Source of the DNA: Blastococcus sp. TF02-8
Lineage (GTDB): Bacteria; Actinomycetota; Actinomycetes; Mycobacteriales; Geodermatophilaceae
Reading direction: 5' to 3'
Assembly (NCBI RefSeq): GCF_003319175.1
Contig: NZ_QOHK01000003.1
Location: 124,001 to 188,000 of the forward strand
Length of the DNA: 64,000 nucleotides
Below, piece by piece: positions 56,373-63,737 of this stretch; within the stretch, counting starts at the first letter, position 1; the number at the start of each line of letters is the position of its first letter. A program made the position numbers and the translations under genes. Under the pieces are notes generated by a model. The model was given only the letters and a program-made list of their open reading frames with translations, was not told where the DNA came from and did no database searches.

Positions 56373-57413
56373 CTACCGCAGCGGATCGATCATCGTCATG
56401 CCGGCCACGGTGGCGCGGTCGAACACCGGCAGCAGGGCCGCGGCCTCCTCGAGCCCGACCACGCGCTCGATCAGCCGCTGCGGCGCGAGCGCTCCCCGCT
56501 CGATCAGCTCGAGCATGCCCGGGTAGTCGACCGCGGCCATGCCGTGGCTGCCGAGCACGTCCAGCTCCCAGGCGATCACGCGGCCCATGGGCAGCCGGGG
56601 AAGGCCGCCGTCCTCGGGAGCGAGCAGCCCGATCTGGACGTGCCGGCCGCGCCGGCGCAGGCCGAGCACGGCGTCGGCGGAGGTCTGCTCGCTGCCCACG
56701 GCGTCGACGGCGACGTGGCTGCCGCCGTCGGTGAGCTCGTGCACGGCGGCCGGCACGTCGGAGCCGTCGGCGAGCAGCACGTGGTCCGCACCCAGCTCGC
56801 GGGCCACCTCGAGCGCCTCCGCGTTGCGGTCGACGGCCACCACGCGGGCGCCCAGGGCCTTGGCGATCATCACCGCGCTGAGCCCCACGCCCCCCGCGCC
56901 GACGACGGTCAGCCACTCGCCGCGACGCAGGGCCGCGCGCGCGACCAGGCCGCGGTAGGCGGTGGCGAACCGGCAGCCCAGCGCGGCGGCCGCCTCGAAG
57001 CCGACCCCGTCGGGGATCGCGACGAGGTTGGTGTCGGCGGCGTGCAGGGCGACCTGCTCGGCGAAGGACCCCCAGTGCGTGAAGCCGGGCTGCTCCTGCG
57101 CGGGGCAGACCTGCGCGTTGCCGGAGCGGCACCAGGCGCAGACGCCGCAGCCCTCGACGAACGGCACGGTGACCCGGTCACCGACCGCCCAGCGGGTCAC
57201 GCCGGCGCCGACGGCCGACACGACCCCGGCCAGCTCGTGCCCGGGCACGTGCGGCAGGGCGATGTCGTCGTGGCCCACCCAGGCGTGCCAGTCGCTGCGG
57301 CACAGCCCCGTGGCGTGGACACGGACGACGACGCCCGCAGGTGGGGCCACCGGCTCGGGCACCTCGCGCACCTCCGGCGGCGCACCGACGGCGTCGAAGA
57401 CCACTGCTCGCAC
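56373..57413 (-). CDS. Zinc-dependent alcohol dehydrogenase (MDR family)
   Basis: 346 residues from GTG 57413. Catalytic zinc ligands in GLCRSDWHAW (Cys) and HVPGHELAG (His-Glu); structural zinc cysteines in EGCGVCAWCRSGNAQVC. The Rossmann loop is VVGAGGVGLSAVMIAKALGA followed by VAVDRN, an Asp that suggests NAD(H). The chromosomal gene closest to the mobile-element boundary. It reads away from the tRNA-Arg remnant, with a strong hairpin between. Confidence 0.92.
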   Translation of the reverse strand: MRAVVFDAVGAPPEVREVPEPVAPPAGVVVRVHATGLCRSDWHAWVGHDDIALPHVPGHELAGVVSAVGAGVTRWAVGDRVTVPFVEGCGVCAWCRSGNAQVCPAQEQPGFTHWGSFAEQVALHAADTNLVAIPDGVGFEAAAALGCRFATAYRGLVARAALRRGEWLTVVGAGGVGLSAVMIAKALGARVVAVDRNAEALEVARELGADHVLLADGSDVPAAVHELTDGGSHVAVDAVGSEQTSADAVLGLRRRGRHVQIGLLAPEDGGLPRLPMGRVIAWELDVLGSHGMAAVDYPGMLELIERGALAPQRLIERVVGLEEAAALLPVFDRATVAGMTMIDPLR

Positions 57414-57453
57414 GGTTCGCGCCTCGCTCCTCGTGGTGCGGCCGCAGACGACT

Positions 57454-57485
57454 CCGGCCCGCACCGTGGCGACGGTGCGGGCCGG
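57454..57485. terminator. Hairpin terminator downstream of the tRNA-Arg remnant
   Basis: Perfect 14-bp stem (CCGGCCCGCACCGT and its complement) with GGCG loop, between the tRNA-Arg 3' fragment and the ADH gene. It is placed as the natural terminator of the original minus-strand tRNA, which marks the left side as native chromosome. Confidence 0.8.
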
Positions 57486-57501
57486 AACAGCCTGGCTGAT
57501 G

Positions 57502-57547
57502 TGCCCCCGGCAGGATTCGAACCTGCGCACCCGCCTCCGGAGGGCGA
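57502..57547 (-). mobile_element. Attachment-site remnant: 3' half of tRNA-Arg(CCG)
   Basis: Read on the minus strand the segment has a CTCCGGA anticodon loop (CCG, Arg), the 3' anticodon stem GGCGG, a T arm with GTTCGAATC, and the acceptor 3' strand CGGGGGC plus A. The required 5' acceptor strand GCCCCCG and D arm are absent upstream; unrelated sequence begins near 57548. This is what integration into the 3' half of a tRNA leaves at the distal att site. It is not a functional tRNA. Confidence 0.85.
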
Positions 57548-57566
57548 TTCGGCTGGTTGGCTGACC

Positions 57567-57683
57567 TGCGGACAAGCGTCCAATTCCGCGGTTGACCTGC
57601 CGTTATGTCGTTGGCCACTGACGGGTGAGAGTGGCCATCTTCGGACGATTTGCGGACTTTCTGCGGACTCGGTGCGGACCAAG
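57567..57683. repeat. Helically phased 11-bp iterons beside the att site
   Basis: TGCGGAC begins at 57651, 57662 and 57673, exactly 11 bp apart, with a near copy TTCGGACGATT at 57640 in the same phase and another TGCGGAC at 57567. They sit 20-140 bp inside the element from the att remnant, fitting arm-type integrase or excisionase sites. Confidence 0.75.
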
Positions 57684-57819
57684 AACGGTGTGACGTCGGT
57701 TCGTCGATCGCCGTCGAGCAACGAGGACTCCGCCCCATCGCGTTCGGCCCGAGCGTCTGTCGCGCGTGTTCCCGCGGGATGGTGCATGGCGGCTCGCCGA
57801 CTGGGGGCGGCCGCGCGGG

Positions 57820-58510
57820 TCAGTACAGGTAGCGGTCGATGCCGGAGCCGTGCGCCCAGATGTGGTTCATGCGGTCGGCGGTGCGGGCGTGGGCGGCTTC
57901 CTCGGCGTCACTGAGCACGCAGTCGGTGCCGGGCGGGGTTGCCCGCAGCCGGGCGGTGAGCAGTCGGGTGTCGTCGGTGGGAGAGAGGTCGAGCAGACCG
58001 GCCAGCCGTGCGAGGAGCGCGACCAGGTCTGTGCGGCCAGCGCGCCGGTAGGTGTCGCCGAGCTGCTCGGCGTGGGCGTCGACCAGCTCGGCGATGTCGG
58101 AGTCCAGCCGCGGGTGGCCGAGGGGTTGCGGCGGTTGCGGAGAGGACGTCGATGTCGGCGGCGGGCAAGGTAAGCGCGGTCATCGGCGCGTGCTCGTAGC
58201 GGCCGTCCGGGGCGAGCAGCCGGCCGCGCCCGGGTCCCCGGGACTGGGTGGGCGCCAGGTTGGTGAGGAGGCGCTGCACGGCGGAGAGGGCGACCCGATC
58301 GGCCAGTGGCGCCGGCAGCTGCAGCGGCTCCGTGCCGGCGCTCGGATCCTGCCGGTCGTCGTCCTCCCACGTGCCCAGGCACAGCAGGATCTCTTCCAGG
58401 GCGCGCAGCGGCGCCAGCGGCTCGCCGTCGAGGTCGACGACGAGCACGGTGCGCTGCCCTGGCCGGGCGTCCTCGCTCGGTTCGGGGTGGCCGGTCGTCT
58501 GCTCAGTCAC
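57820..58510 (-). pseudogene. Hypothetical element gene, apparently frameshifted
   Basis: Starting at GTG 58510, one frame reads sensibly to about residue 125 (VLVVDLDGEPLAPLRALEEI; LADRVALSAVQRLLTNL; AADIDVLSATAATP) and then turns into Arg/Pro-rich nonsense. A different frame carries a sensible C-terminus to the stop at 57820 (DSDIAELVDAHAEQLGD; LVALLARLAGLLDLSPTDD; MNHIWAHGSGIDRYLY). The switch falls near 58125-58140 in a C/G-run. No start codon serves the second part alone. So it is either a frameshift mutation or a base-calling error. The function is unknown. It overlaps the upstream gene by 8 bp. Confidence 0.6.
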
Positions 58511-59159
58511 GGGTGGACCACCGCTCGGTGGCCGACCAGCGGGTCATGCCGGCGGCCCGGCCGATGTCGGCCCACGAGGCTCCGGCGGCGAGTGCGGCCC
58601 GCACCGCATCGTCCAGCGCGCGGTTGGCGGCGGCCTGCCGGGCGGCGGCCGCCTCGACATCTTCGAGGGCTTGCCATCCGGCGATGTGCCGGCGCCATTC
58701 GGCCATCACCCGGTTCTCGTCGGCGGCCTCCAGGTCGGCCCACGGGCCGGCGGTGGCGAGTCGCCGCGCCGCGGGGTCGGTCAGCTCCGGTGGTACGCGG
58801 GTCCAGGGAGTGCCGCGCCAGCCGCAGGTGCAGCCGGCGGCCCAGCCGACGACCGCGGCGTCCGGGCGCCACTGCTCGGCCTGGTCGATCACCTCGAGGC
58901 GGTCCTGACCGGTGCTGGGCGCGGGCACGATCCCGTCGCCGCGGAGAAGCGTGCCGTCGGACCAGATGCCCTCGGCGGTGGAGCCGTCGCGGTAGGTCAG
59001 CCGCACCCGGTCGCCGTCGCAGGGCCCGTCGTCGGGCCGGCGGGCGATCAGCCGACCGCGGGCGCTGCTGGTGCCGGCGCCGTGCGCGCCGTCGGCGAAC
59101 AGCGGCACCACCCAGCCCTCAGGCTCCTGGCCGTTCACGACCGGGCCCATCCACCCCAT
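58503..59159 (-). CDS. Hypothetical element protein with C-terminal HTH, 218 aa
   Basis: No family recognised. Residues about 45-70 form a small beta segment (DGDRVRLTYRDGSTAEGIW). A CTCGWRGTPW motif near 110 has two cysteines. The C-terminal 40 residues (AALAAGASWADIGRAAGMTR) look like a helix-turn-helix. It is probably co-transcribed with the frameshifted gene downstream. It lies in the mobile element between the att site and the excisionase-like gene. Confidence 0.6.
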   Translation of the reverse strand: MGWMGPVVNGQEPEGWVVPLFADGAHGAGTSSARGRLIARRPDDGPCDGDRVRLTYRDGSTAEGIWSDGTLLRGDGIVPAPSTGQDRLEVIDQAEQWRPDAAVVGWAAGCTCGWRGTPWTRVPPELTDPAARRLATAGPWADLEAADENRVMAEWRRHIAGWQALEDVEAAAARQAAANRALDDAVRAALAAGASWADIGRAAGMTRWSATERWSTRD

Positions 59160-59230
59160 CGCTCCTCCTCTCGAGGCGTGTTGAGCAGCGTCGCCGTTCC
59201 GGCGCTGCCAGAGCCCGGCCCGTTCGGCTT

Positions 59231-59256
59231 CTGTGGATGTCCGTCGTCGTCCACAG
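59231..59256. repeat. Inverted repeat CTGTGGA / TCCACAG (DnaA-box-like)
   Basis: CTGTGGA at 59231-59237 and TCCACAG at 59250-59256 with a 12-bp spacer, downstream of the excisionase-like gene. It is related in sequence to the pair at 60080-60103. Confidence 0.5.
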
Positions 59257-59340
59257 ACAGGGCTTGGCCCGAAGGCCTGACCATGTGCCCGGAGTCGCGG
59301 GCGGTCCCGTGCCGGGTCCAGCCGCTCTCAGCAGGGGGGG

Positions 59341-59562
59341 CTATCGACGCGGGGACTGGCCTGCCTGTGCGTCGATCCAGGTACGCAGGTCGGCGCGGCG
59401 GTACAGCACGCGCCGGCCGAGTCGGAAGCTGTGCGGGCCGATGCCCAGGTGTCGCCAGTACCGGAGGGTGGCGACGGGGGCGCGGAGCACGTCCGCGGCC
59501 TCGGTGATGGTGAGCAACTCGGCCTCGTGGTCGGTGGTGGGGTCGGCGGTGGGGTCGGGCAT
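59341..59562 (-). CDS. xis: Excisionase / AlpA-like HTH protein
   Basis: 73 residues from ATG 59562. MerR-like winged helix of the HTH_17/AlpA type: LLTITEAADVLRAPVATLRYWRHLG followed by the wing FRLGRRVLYRRADLRTWID. Such proteins act as recombination directionality factors in actinobacterial integrative elements. An integrase normally lies beside it but none is seen here; the neighbours are hypothetical genes and a long gap. Confidence 0.85.
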   Translation of the reverse strand: MPDPTADPTTDHEAELLTITEAADVLRAPVATLRYWRHLGIGPHSFRLGRRVLYRRADLRTWIDAQAGQSPRR

Positions 59563-60079
59563 GGCTGGCTCCCGGGGGGTCGTCGATAGTGGGCGGTGCC
59601 GTCACCACAGAAGGCGCCAATTCGGGCCCGGTGGTGACACCTCACGACCAACTTTTCTGGAGCGGTCTCCGGTTGTTCTCCTGTCGGGGCCTCCCATGAG
59701 GCGTCGCGTCACCTGTCAGCGACGGAGGCCCGGCATCCGCCGGCGCCGGGGCGGCGCCGAGACAGCCGGTGAGCCTGCCCGGGTGATGCGGCTGGGTTCG
59801 GCCCGGTCCCGGTGAGCGGCCTCCCGGACCGCCTCGTTCGTCCTGGGGCGACGCCCGGGTGGCACTCCGCGCCGCTGTCCCTGGCCGACCTGCGCGGCAC
59901 CTGCGCTTCTGCAGCGCCTTCGCCGATAGACCGCCGGCAGTCGAGGCACCCCGTGCCGCACGGACCGGAAGACCGCCGCGGGTCCGCGGCCGAGCTGAGG
60001 ATTCTCCTGTTCTCCTCCTGTTGTCCTCCGGTCGGCCGGTGCAGGGGCGAGCATCGGGGCGCTGCGCGCAATCGGTCCC

Positions 60080-60103
60080 TGTGGACAACGGCTGCTGTCC
60101 ACA
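60080..60103. repeat. Inverted repeat TGTGGACA / TGTCCACA (DnaA-box-like)
   Basis: TGTGGACA at 60080-60087 and TGTCCACA at 60096-60103 with an 8-bp spacer. With the next base, TGTGGACAA is the exact complement of TTGTCCACA, the high-GC actinobacterial DnaA box as I know it. Confidence 0.6.
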
Positions 60104-60435
60104 ACATCCGGACGGGCGCCTTCGGGCAGGCGCCGGCCTGACCACGCTCGACTCATGGCGCTGCACACCGCACACGAGGCACATGGCGGGGCCTGTGATC
60201 GGTCCGCCAGGGCCTCCCGCGACGTGTCGGGTGACCAGGGATCGCTGACCGCCGGGGTCGCCGACATCGTCGTCGCGCCGTGGCCGGTGGGGCGGGGTCA
60301 GGAGCACCCTTCGGGCCACGCTGCGCGTGGCGCCGGCTGCGCCGTCGTCAAGGTCCGCCTGCGGCGGGCTGCGCTTGCTGGTCCCCCGGCCCGTCCGGCA
60401 GCTCAGCGTAGGGGCCTCCCGCGCCGTCTCCTCCC

Positions 60436-60497
60436 GACCGGACCAAGATCCTTCCGCCCTTCGGGCGCTCCGCTGCGGAAGCAGTCTTGGTCCGGTC
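60436..60497. repeat. Nested inverted repeat upstream of the ardC-like gene
   Basis: Outer arms GACCGGACCAAGA (60436-60448) and TCTTGGTCCGGTC (60485-60497) form a 13-bp perfect stem. Inner arms CTTCCGC (60451-60457) and GCGGAAG (60475-60481) add 7 bp. A further small stem (CGCCC-TTC-GGGCG, 60455-60467) can form as an alternative. It ends about 130 bp before the ardC-like start. Confidence 0.75.
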
Positions 60498-60625
60498 GTC
60501 CCCCGCCGTCGCTCCCGGCCCCTGAGCAGAGCTCTTTGCCGGACGGGCCGGGGGAATGGGTGGCAGGACACCGGTTCCGCAGTTCCTCCCGTACCGGTGT
60601 CGGCTCCAGTTCCGGGAGGGTCCAG

Positions 60626-61732
60626 ATGACCAGCACCAGCAGCACACGCAGGAGCGCGGCCAGCGGCACGAGCAACAGGGGGAGCCGGAGTCGGCGACCG
60701 CAGCCGAGGCCGGCGCAGCGGGAGGCAGCCGACGCCGCCCGGACGGCGAAGATCGCCGCCCTGCACGACCAGATCAGCGAGCAGGTCGAGCAGCTGACCG
60801 CCGACCCGCGGTGGCGGGCGATGCTCGATGCCGCCGCGAAGTTCCACACCTACAGCCTGGGTAACCAGCTGCTGATCGAGCTGCAGGCCGCGCGGCTGGG
60901 CATCAGCCCCACCCGCGTCGCCGGGTTCACCACCTGGAAGGCGCTGGGCCGCAGCGTGGTCAAGAAGTCCACCGGGCTCGCCGTCCTGGCGCCGTGCACC
61001 TACACGCCCAAGGGCGCCAGCACCGGCCAGGGCACCGACCGGGCCGCGCCCGCCGCCGCGACGGCGACAGGGACGGAGACGGCGGGGGAGCCGGCCGGCG
61101 GGGACGCCGACCGGCCGGCCGGGGCGCGGGTGCTGCGCGGGTTCCGGATCGCGCACGTCCTCGACATCTCCCAGACCGAGGGCGAGCCACTGCCCGACAT
61201 CACACCCGAGCTGCTCGCAGGTGACGCCCCCGCCGCCCTCTGGGACGCGCTGGCCGCCCAAGTCACGGCGCACGGCTACACGCTCGTCCGCGAGGACTGC
61301 GGGCAGGCCAACGGCGTCACCGACCCGGCAGCCCGGACCGTGCGGGTCCGCCCGGACGTCGCCGACGCCCAAGCGGTCAAGACCCTCGCCCACGAACTGG
61401 CCCACATCGAGTGCGGGCACACCGCCGCCGGCTACGACTACCGGGGCTGCCGCGGGCGGGCCGAGGCCGAAGCCGAGTCGGTCGCCTACATCGTCACCGC
61501 CTGGGCCGGGCTGGACTCCGGCGCCTACACCGTCCCCTACGTCGCCGCCTGGTCGGCCAGGGACGCCGACGTCGTCCGCGCCGCTGCGACCACGGTGACC
61601 GCCGCCGCCCGCCGCATCCTCGACCACCTCGACGGCGCCGAGGCCACCGATTCCCCGTCCGGGGATGGGGAGACCGCCCTGCCCGCCGGACCGGTCGCGC
61701 AGCCCGGGGGCGCCCGCATCGCCACCGCCTGA
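60626..61732 (+). CDS. ArdC-like antirestriction / zincin-type protein
   Basis: 368 residues from ATG 60626 with GGGAGGG upstream. The N-terminal ssDNA-binding ArdC domain (about 35-135) shows FHTYSLGNQLLIELQAARLG and GFTTWKALGRSVVKKSTGLA. An Ala/Gly/Thr-rich linker follows. The C-terminal metallopeptidase domain has HELAHIECGH (HExxH at about 256-260) and a downstream Glu in AEAEAESVAYIV. ArdC proteins protect incoming single-stranded plasmid DNA from restriction. The gene is typical cargo of conjugative elements. Confidence 0.85.
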   Translation: MTSTSSTRRSAASGTSNRGSRSRRPQPRPAQREAADAARTAKIAALHDQISEQVEQLTADPRWRAMLDAAAKFHTYSLGNQLLIELQAARLGISPTRVAGFTTWKALGRSVVKKSTGLAVLAPCTYTPKGASTGQGTDRAAPAAATATGTETAGEPAGGDADRPAGARVLRGFRIAHVLDISQTEGEPLPDITPELLAGDAPAALWDALAAQVTAHGYTLVREDCGQANGVTDPAARTVRVRPDVADAQAVKTLAHELAHIECGHTAAGYDYRGCRGRAEAEAESVAYIVTAWAGLDSGAYTVPYVAAWSARDADVVRAAATTVTAAARRILDHLDGAEATDSPSGDGETALPAGPVAQPGGARIATA

Positions 61733-61844
61733 GCGGGGAGAGCGCGACATGCCCGCCACCAGCACCCCCGCCGCCAGCACCCCCACCGCCAGCACCGCCA
61801 CCGAACGCACCGCCACCCTGCAGAGCATCGAAGGAGAACCCGCC

Positions 61845-63476
61845 ATGACCACGACCACGACAGTTGCCGCCCTGAACACCGGCCGGGGGACCACGCCCGA
61901 CGAGCCTTCCGCGACCGAAAACGCTCACAGTGCCGGGATCGAGCAGCACGAGACCGAGCACGTCGACCCGGCCGGCACCGGCACCACAAGCGCCGACCCG
62001 GCCCAGGACAACGGCCAGGCACACCGGCTGGTATGGCTGGACCCACGCGAGCTGGCCGTGCACCCCCGCAACATCCGCGACGACCTCGGCGACCTGTCCG
62101 GGCTGGCCGACTCCATCGCCTCCCAGGGCGTGCTGGAGGCCCTCACCGTGATCCCGCACGCCGCCGCCGACGGCACGCCGGGACACCAACTGGTCGCCGG
62201 GCACCGCCGGGCCGCCGCCGCCATCCTCGCCGAAGTCACCACGGTGCCGTGCGTGCTGCGCCCCGACCTCGCGAACGACGGGAACGCTGCCGACGGTGAC
62301 CGGGCCGCCCAGGCCGGACACGTCGGCGCGATGCTGGCCGAGAACCTGCACCGCCGCGGCCTGTCCGCGGTGGAGGAGGCCCGCGGAGTGCAGGCGATGC
62401 TCGACCTCGGCGTCCCGCTGACCAGGGTGGCCAAATCCACCGGGCTCGGTCGGAAGCGGGTCGCCAAGGGCGCCGGGGTCGCCCGGCTGGACGGCGACAC
62501 CGCCGCCGCGGTCGCCGGTGCCGGGCTGACCCTGGACCAGGCCGCCGCCGTCGCCGTCTACGCCGCCGACCCCGACACCACCGCGACCCTGATCGCGGCG
62601 GCGGGGGAGGGGCCCGGGCGGTTCGCCCACGCGCTGACCCGGGCCAAGCAGGCGAAGCAGGAAGCGGAGAAGGCCGCAGCCCTGCTGGCCGAGCTGACCG
62701 CCGCCGGGCGAACCGTTCTGGACGAGGACACCGGCCGCGCCGCCACCCGACTGGTCGACCTCGAGCACGAGGGCGAGTCGCTGACCGCCGACGGCCACGC
62801 CCGGTGCCCCGGCGCGGCGGTCTACGTCTGCAACACCGGCTGGCAGGGGCCAGAGCCGGTCGAGGTGTGCACCGACCCGACCGGCAACGGCCACCGCGAC
62901 CGCTGGACGGCCACCGCCCTGCCCAGCAACGCAGCAGCCGGGGACCCCAGCGACGCCGAACGCGAGGCCGCCGCGGCCGAACGGCGGGCCACCATCGAGA
63001 ACAACAAGGCGATGGCCGCAGCCAACGAGACTCGCCGCGAGTGGGTCAAGGGCCTGCTGCAGCGCAAGACCGCACCCAAGGCGGCGCTGCGGTTCGCCGT
63101 CGAAACGCTGACCACCGACCCCCGGGCGGTGTCCCGGTGGCTGTCCGGGCAACCCAACCGCGCCCAGGACGCCGCTGCCGCCGACCTCGGCATCGACGCC
63201 CCCGGCCAGTGGTGGGGCACCCGGGACAAGCCCGCGCTCACGCTGACCAGCGGCGAACAGGTGCCCGACGCCCGCCTCGCCGTGGCGCTGCTGGCGCACG
63301 TCGCCGGGGCCATCGAATCGGGCATGCACCGCCAGTCCTGGCGCAACCCCGGCGCGGGCGACGCCCGCTGGCTGCGGTTCCTGGTCTCCTGCGGCTACAC
63401 CCTCGCCGACATCGAACGGCAGATCGTCGACGCCGCCAACCAACCCACCCTCGACCCCGCACCCGACGTCACCTGA
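61845..63476 (+). CDS. ParB-like nuclease/partition protein
   Basis: 543 residues from ATG 61845, which has AAGGAGA 8 bp upstream; an in-frame ATG at 61749 with its own GGGGAGAG would add a low-complexity Ala/Ser/Thr N-terminus. ParB N-domain: DPRELAVHPRNIRDDLGDL, QGVLEALTVIPH, HQLVAGHRRAAAAIL (box II), and MLAENLHRRGLSAVEEARG (box III). An HTH follows (LTRVAKSTGLGRKRVAKGAG). The long C-terminal part (about 300-543) is not recognised. No ParA is next to it. Such ParB-like proteins are common in actinobacterial integrative elements. Confidence 0.85.
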   Translation: MTTTTTVAALNTGRGTTPDEPSATENAHSAGIEQHETEHVDPAGTGTTSADPAQDNGQAHRLVWLDPRELAVHPRNIRDDLGDLSGLADSIASQGVLEALTVIPHAAADGTPGHQLVAGHRRAAAAILAEVTTVPCVLRPDLANDGNAADGDRAAQAGHVGAMLAENLHRRGLSAVEEARGVQAMLDLGVPLTRVAKSTGLGRKRVAKGAGVARLDGDTAAAVAGAGLTLDQAAAVAVYAADPDTTATLIAAAGEGPGRFAHALTRAKQAKQEAEKAAALLAELTAAGRTVLDEDTGRAATRLVDLEHEGESLTADGHARCPGAAVYVCNTGWQGPEPVEVCTDPTGNGHRDRWTATALPSNAAAGDPSDAEREAAAAERRATIENNKAMAAANETRREWVKGLLQRKTAPKAALRFAVETLTTDPRAVSRWLSGQPNRAQDAAAADLGIDAPGQWWGTRDKPALTLTSGEQVPDARLAVALLAHVAGAIESGMHRQSWRNPGAGDARWLRFLVSCGYTLADIERQIVDAANQPTLDPAPDVT

Positions 63477-63737
63477 CGGCGTCCGGCCGTCCCCGCCCCG
63501 CGGGGGCGGCCACGCCGAGGGAGGGGGACCGGTTCGGGTGGCCGGCCGGCGGCGGCGGTCGCGCGCGGCCCCGCCGCTGGCGCGTCGGAGCCACCCGTCA
63601 GCAAGCTGCCGGCGGGCCTGCCGGCCCGACGCGCTCACCAGGCCCGCGACCGCCGCCCGACACCCGTCGACGGCCGCGCTGTCAGACCCCGACGGCACAC
63701 TCACCCCCGACCGCGCCGTCCGGGAAAGGAGAACCCA

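Larger units (their letters stand above)
59563..60625. other. 1.06-kb stretch without a convincing gene in the mobile element
   Basis: No reading frame here shows a recognisable protein or good start context on either strand. It contains the DnaA-box-like inverted repeat at 60080-60103 and the nested palindrome at 60436-60497. A GGCGCC repeat around 60115-60134 could form a further hairpin. It separates the minus-strand excisionase-like block from the plus-strand ArdC-ParB block, so it should hold divergent promoters and possibly a replication or transfer site. Confidence 0.6.

Noticed and set aside
57502..57547. Functional tRNA-Arg gene
   Set aside because: The 5' acceptor strand, D arm and part of the anticodon stem are missing; only the 3' half is present.
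59812..60141. 109-codon plus-strand frame in the element gap
   Set aside because: Mixed codon use unlike neighbouring genes, Cys/Arg/Pro-rich translation and no ribosome site; treated as non-coding.
61749..61844. Short tandem repeat (GCCAGCACC-like units) as a regulatory repeat
   Set aside because: It is explained by Ala/Ser/Thr-rich low-complexity sequence in a possible N-terminal extension of the parB-like gene.
59642..61894. 750-codon minus-strand frame across the element gap and ardC-like gene
   Set aside because: Opposes a plus-strand gene with HExxH and ArdC motifs; no domain in the long frame.
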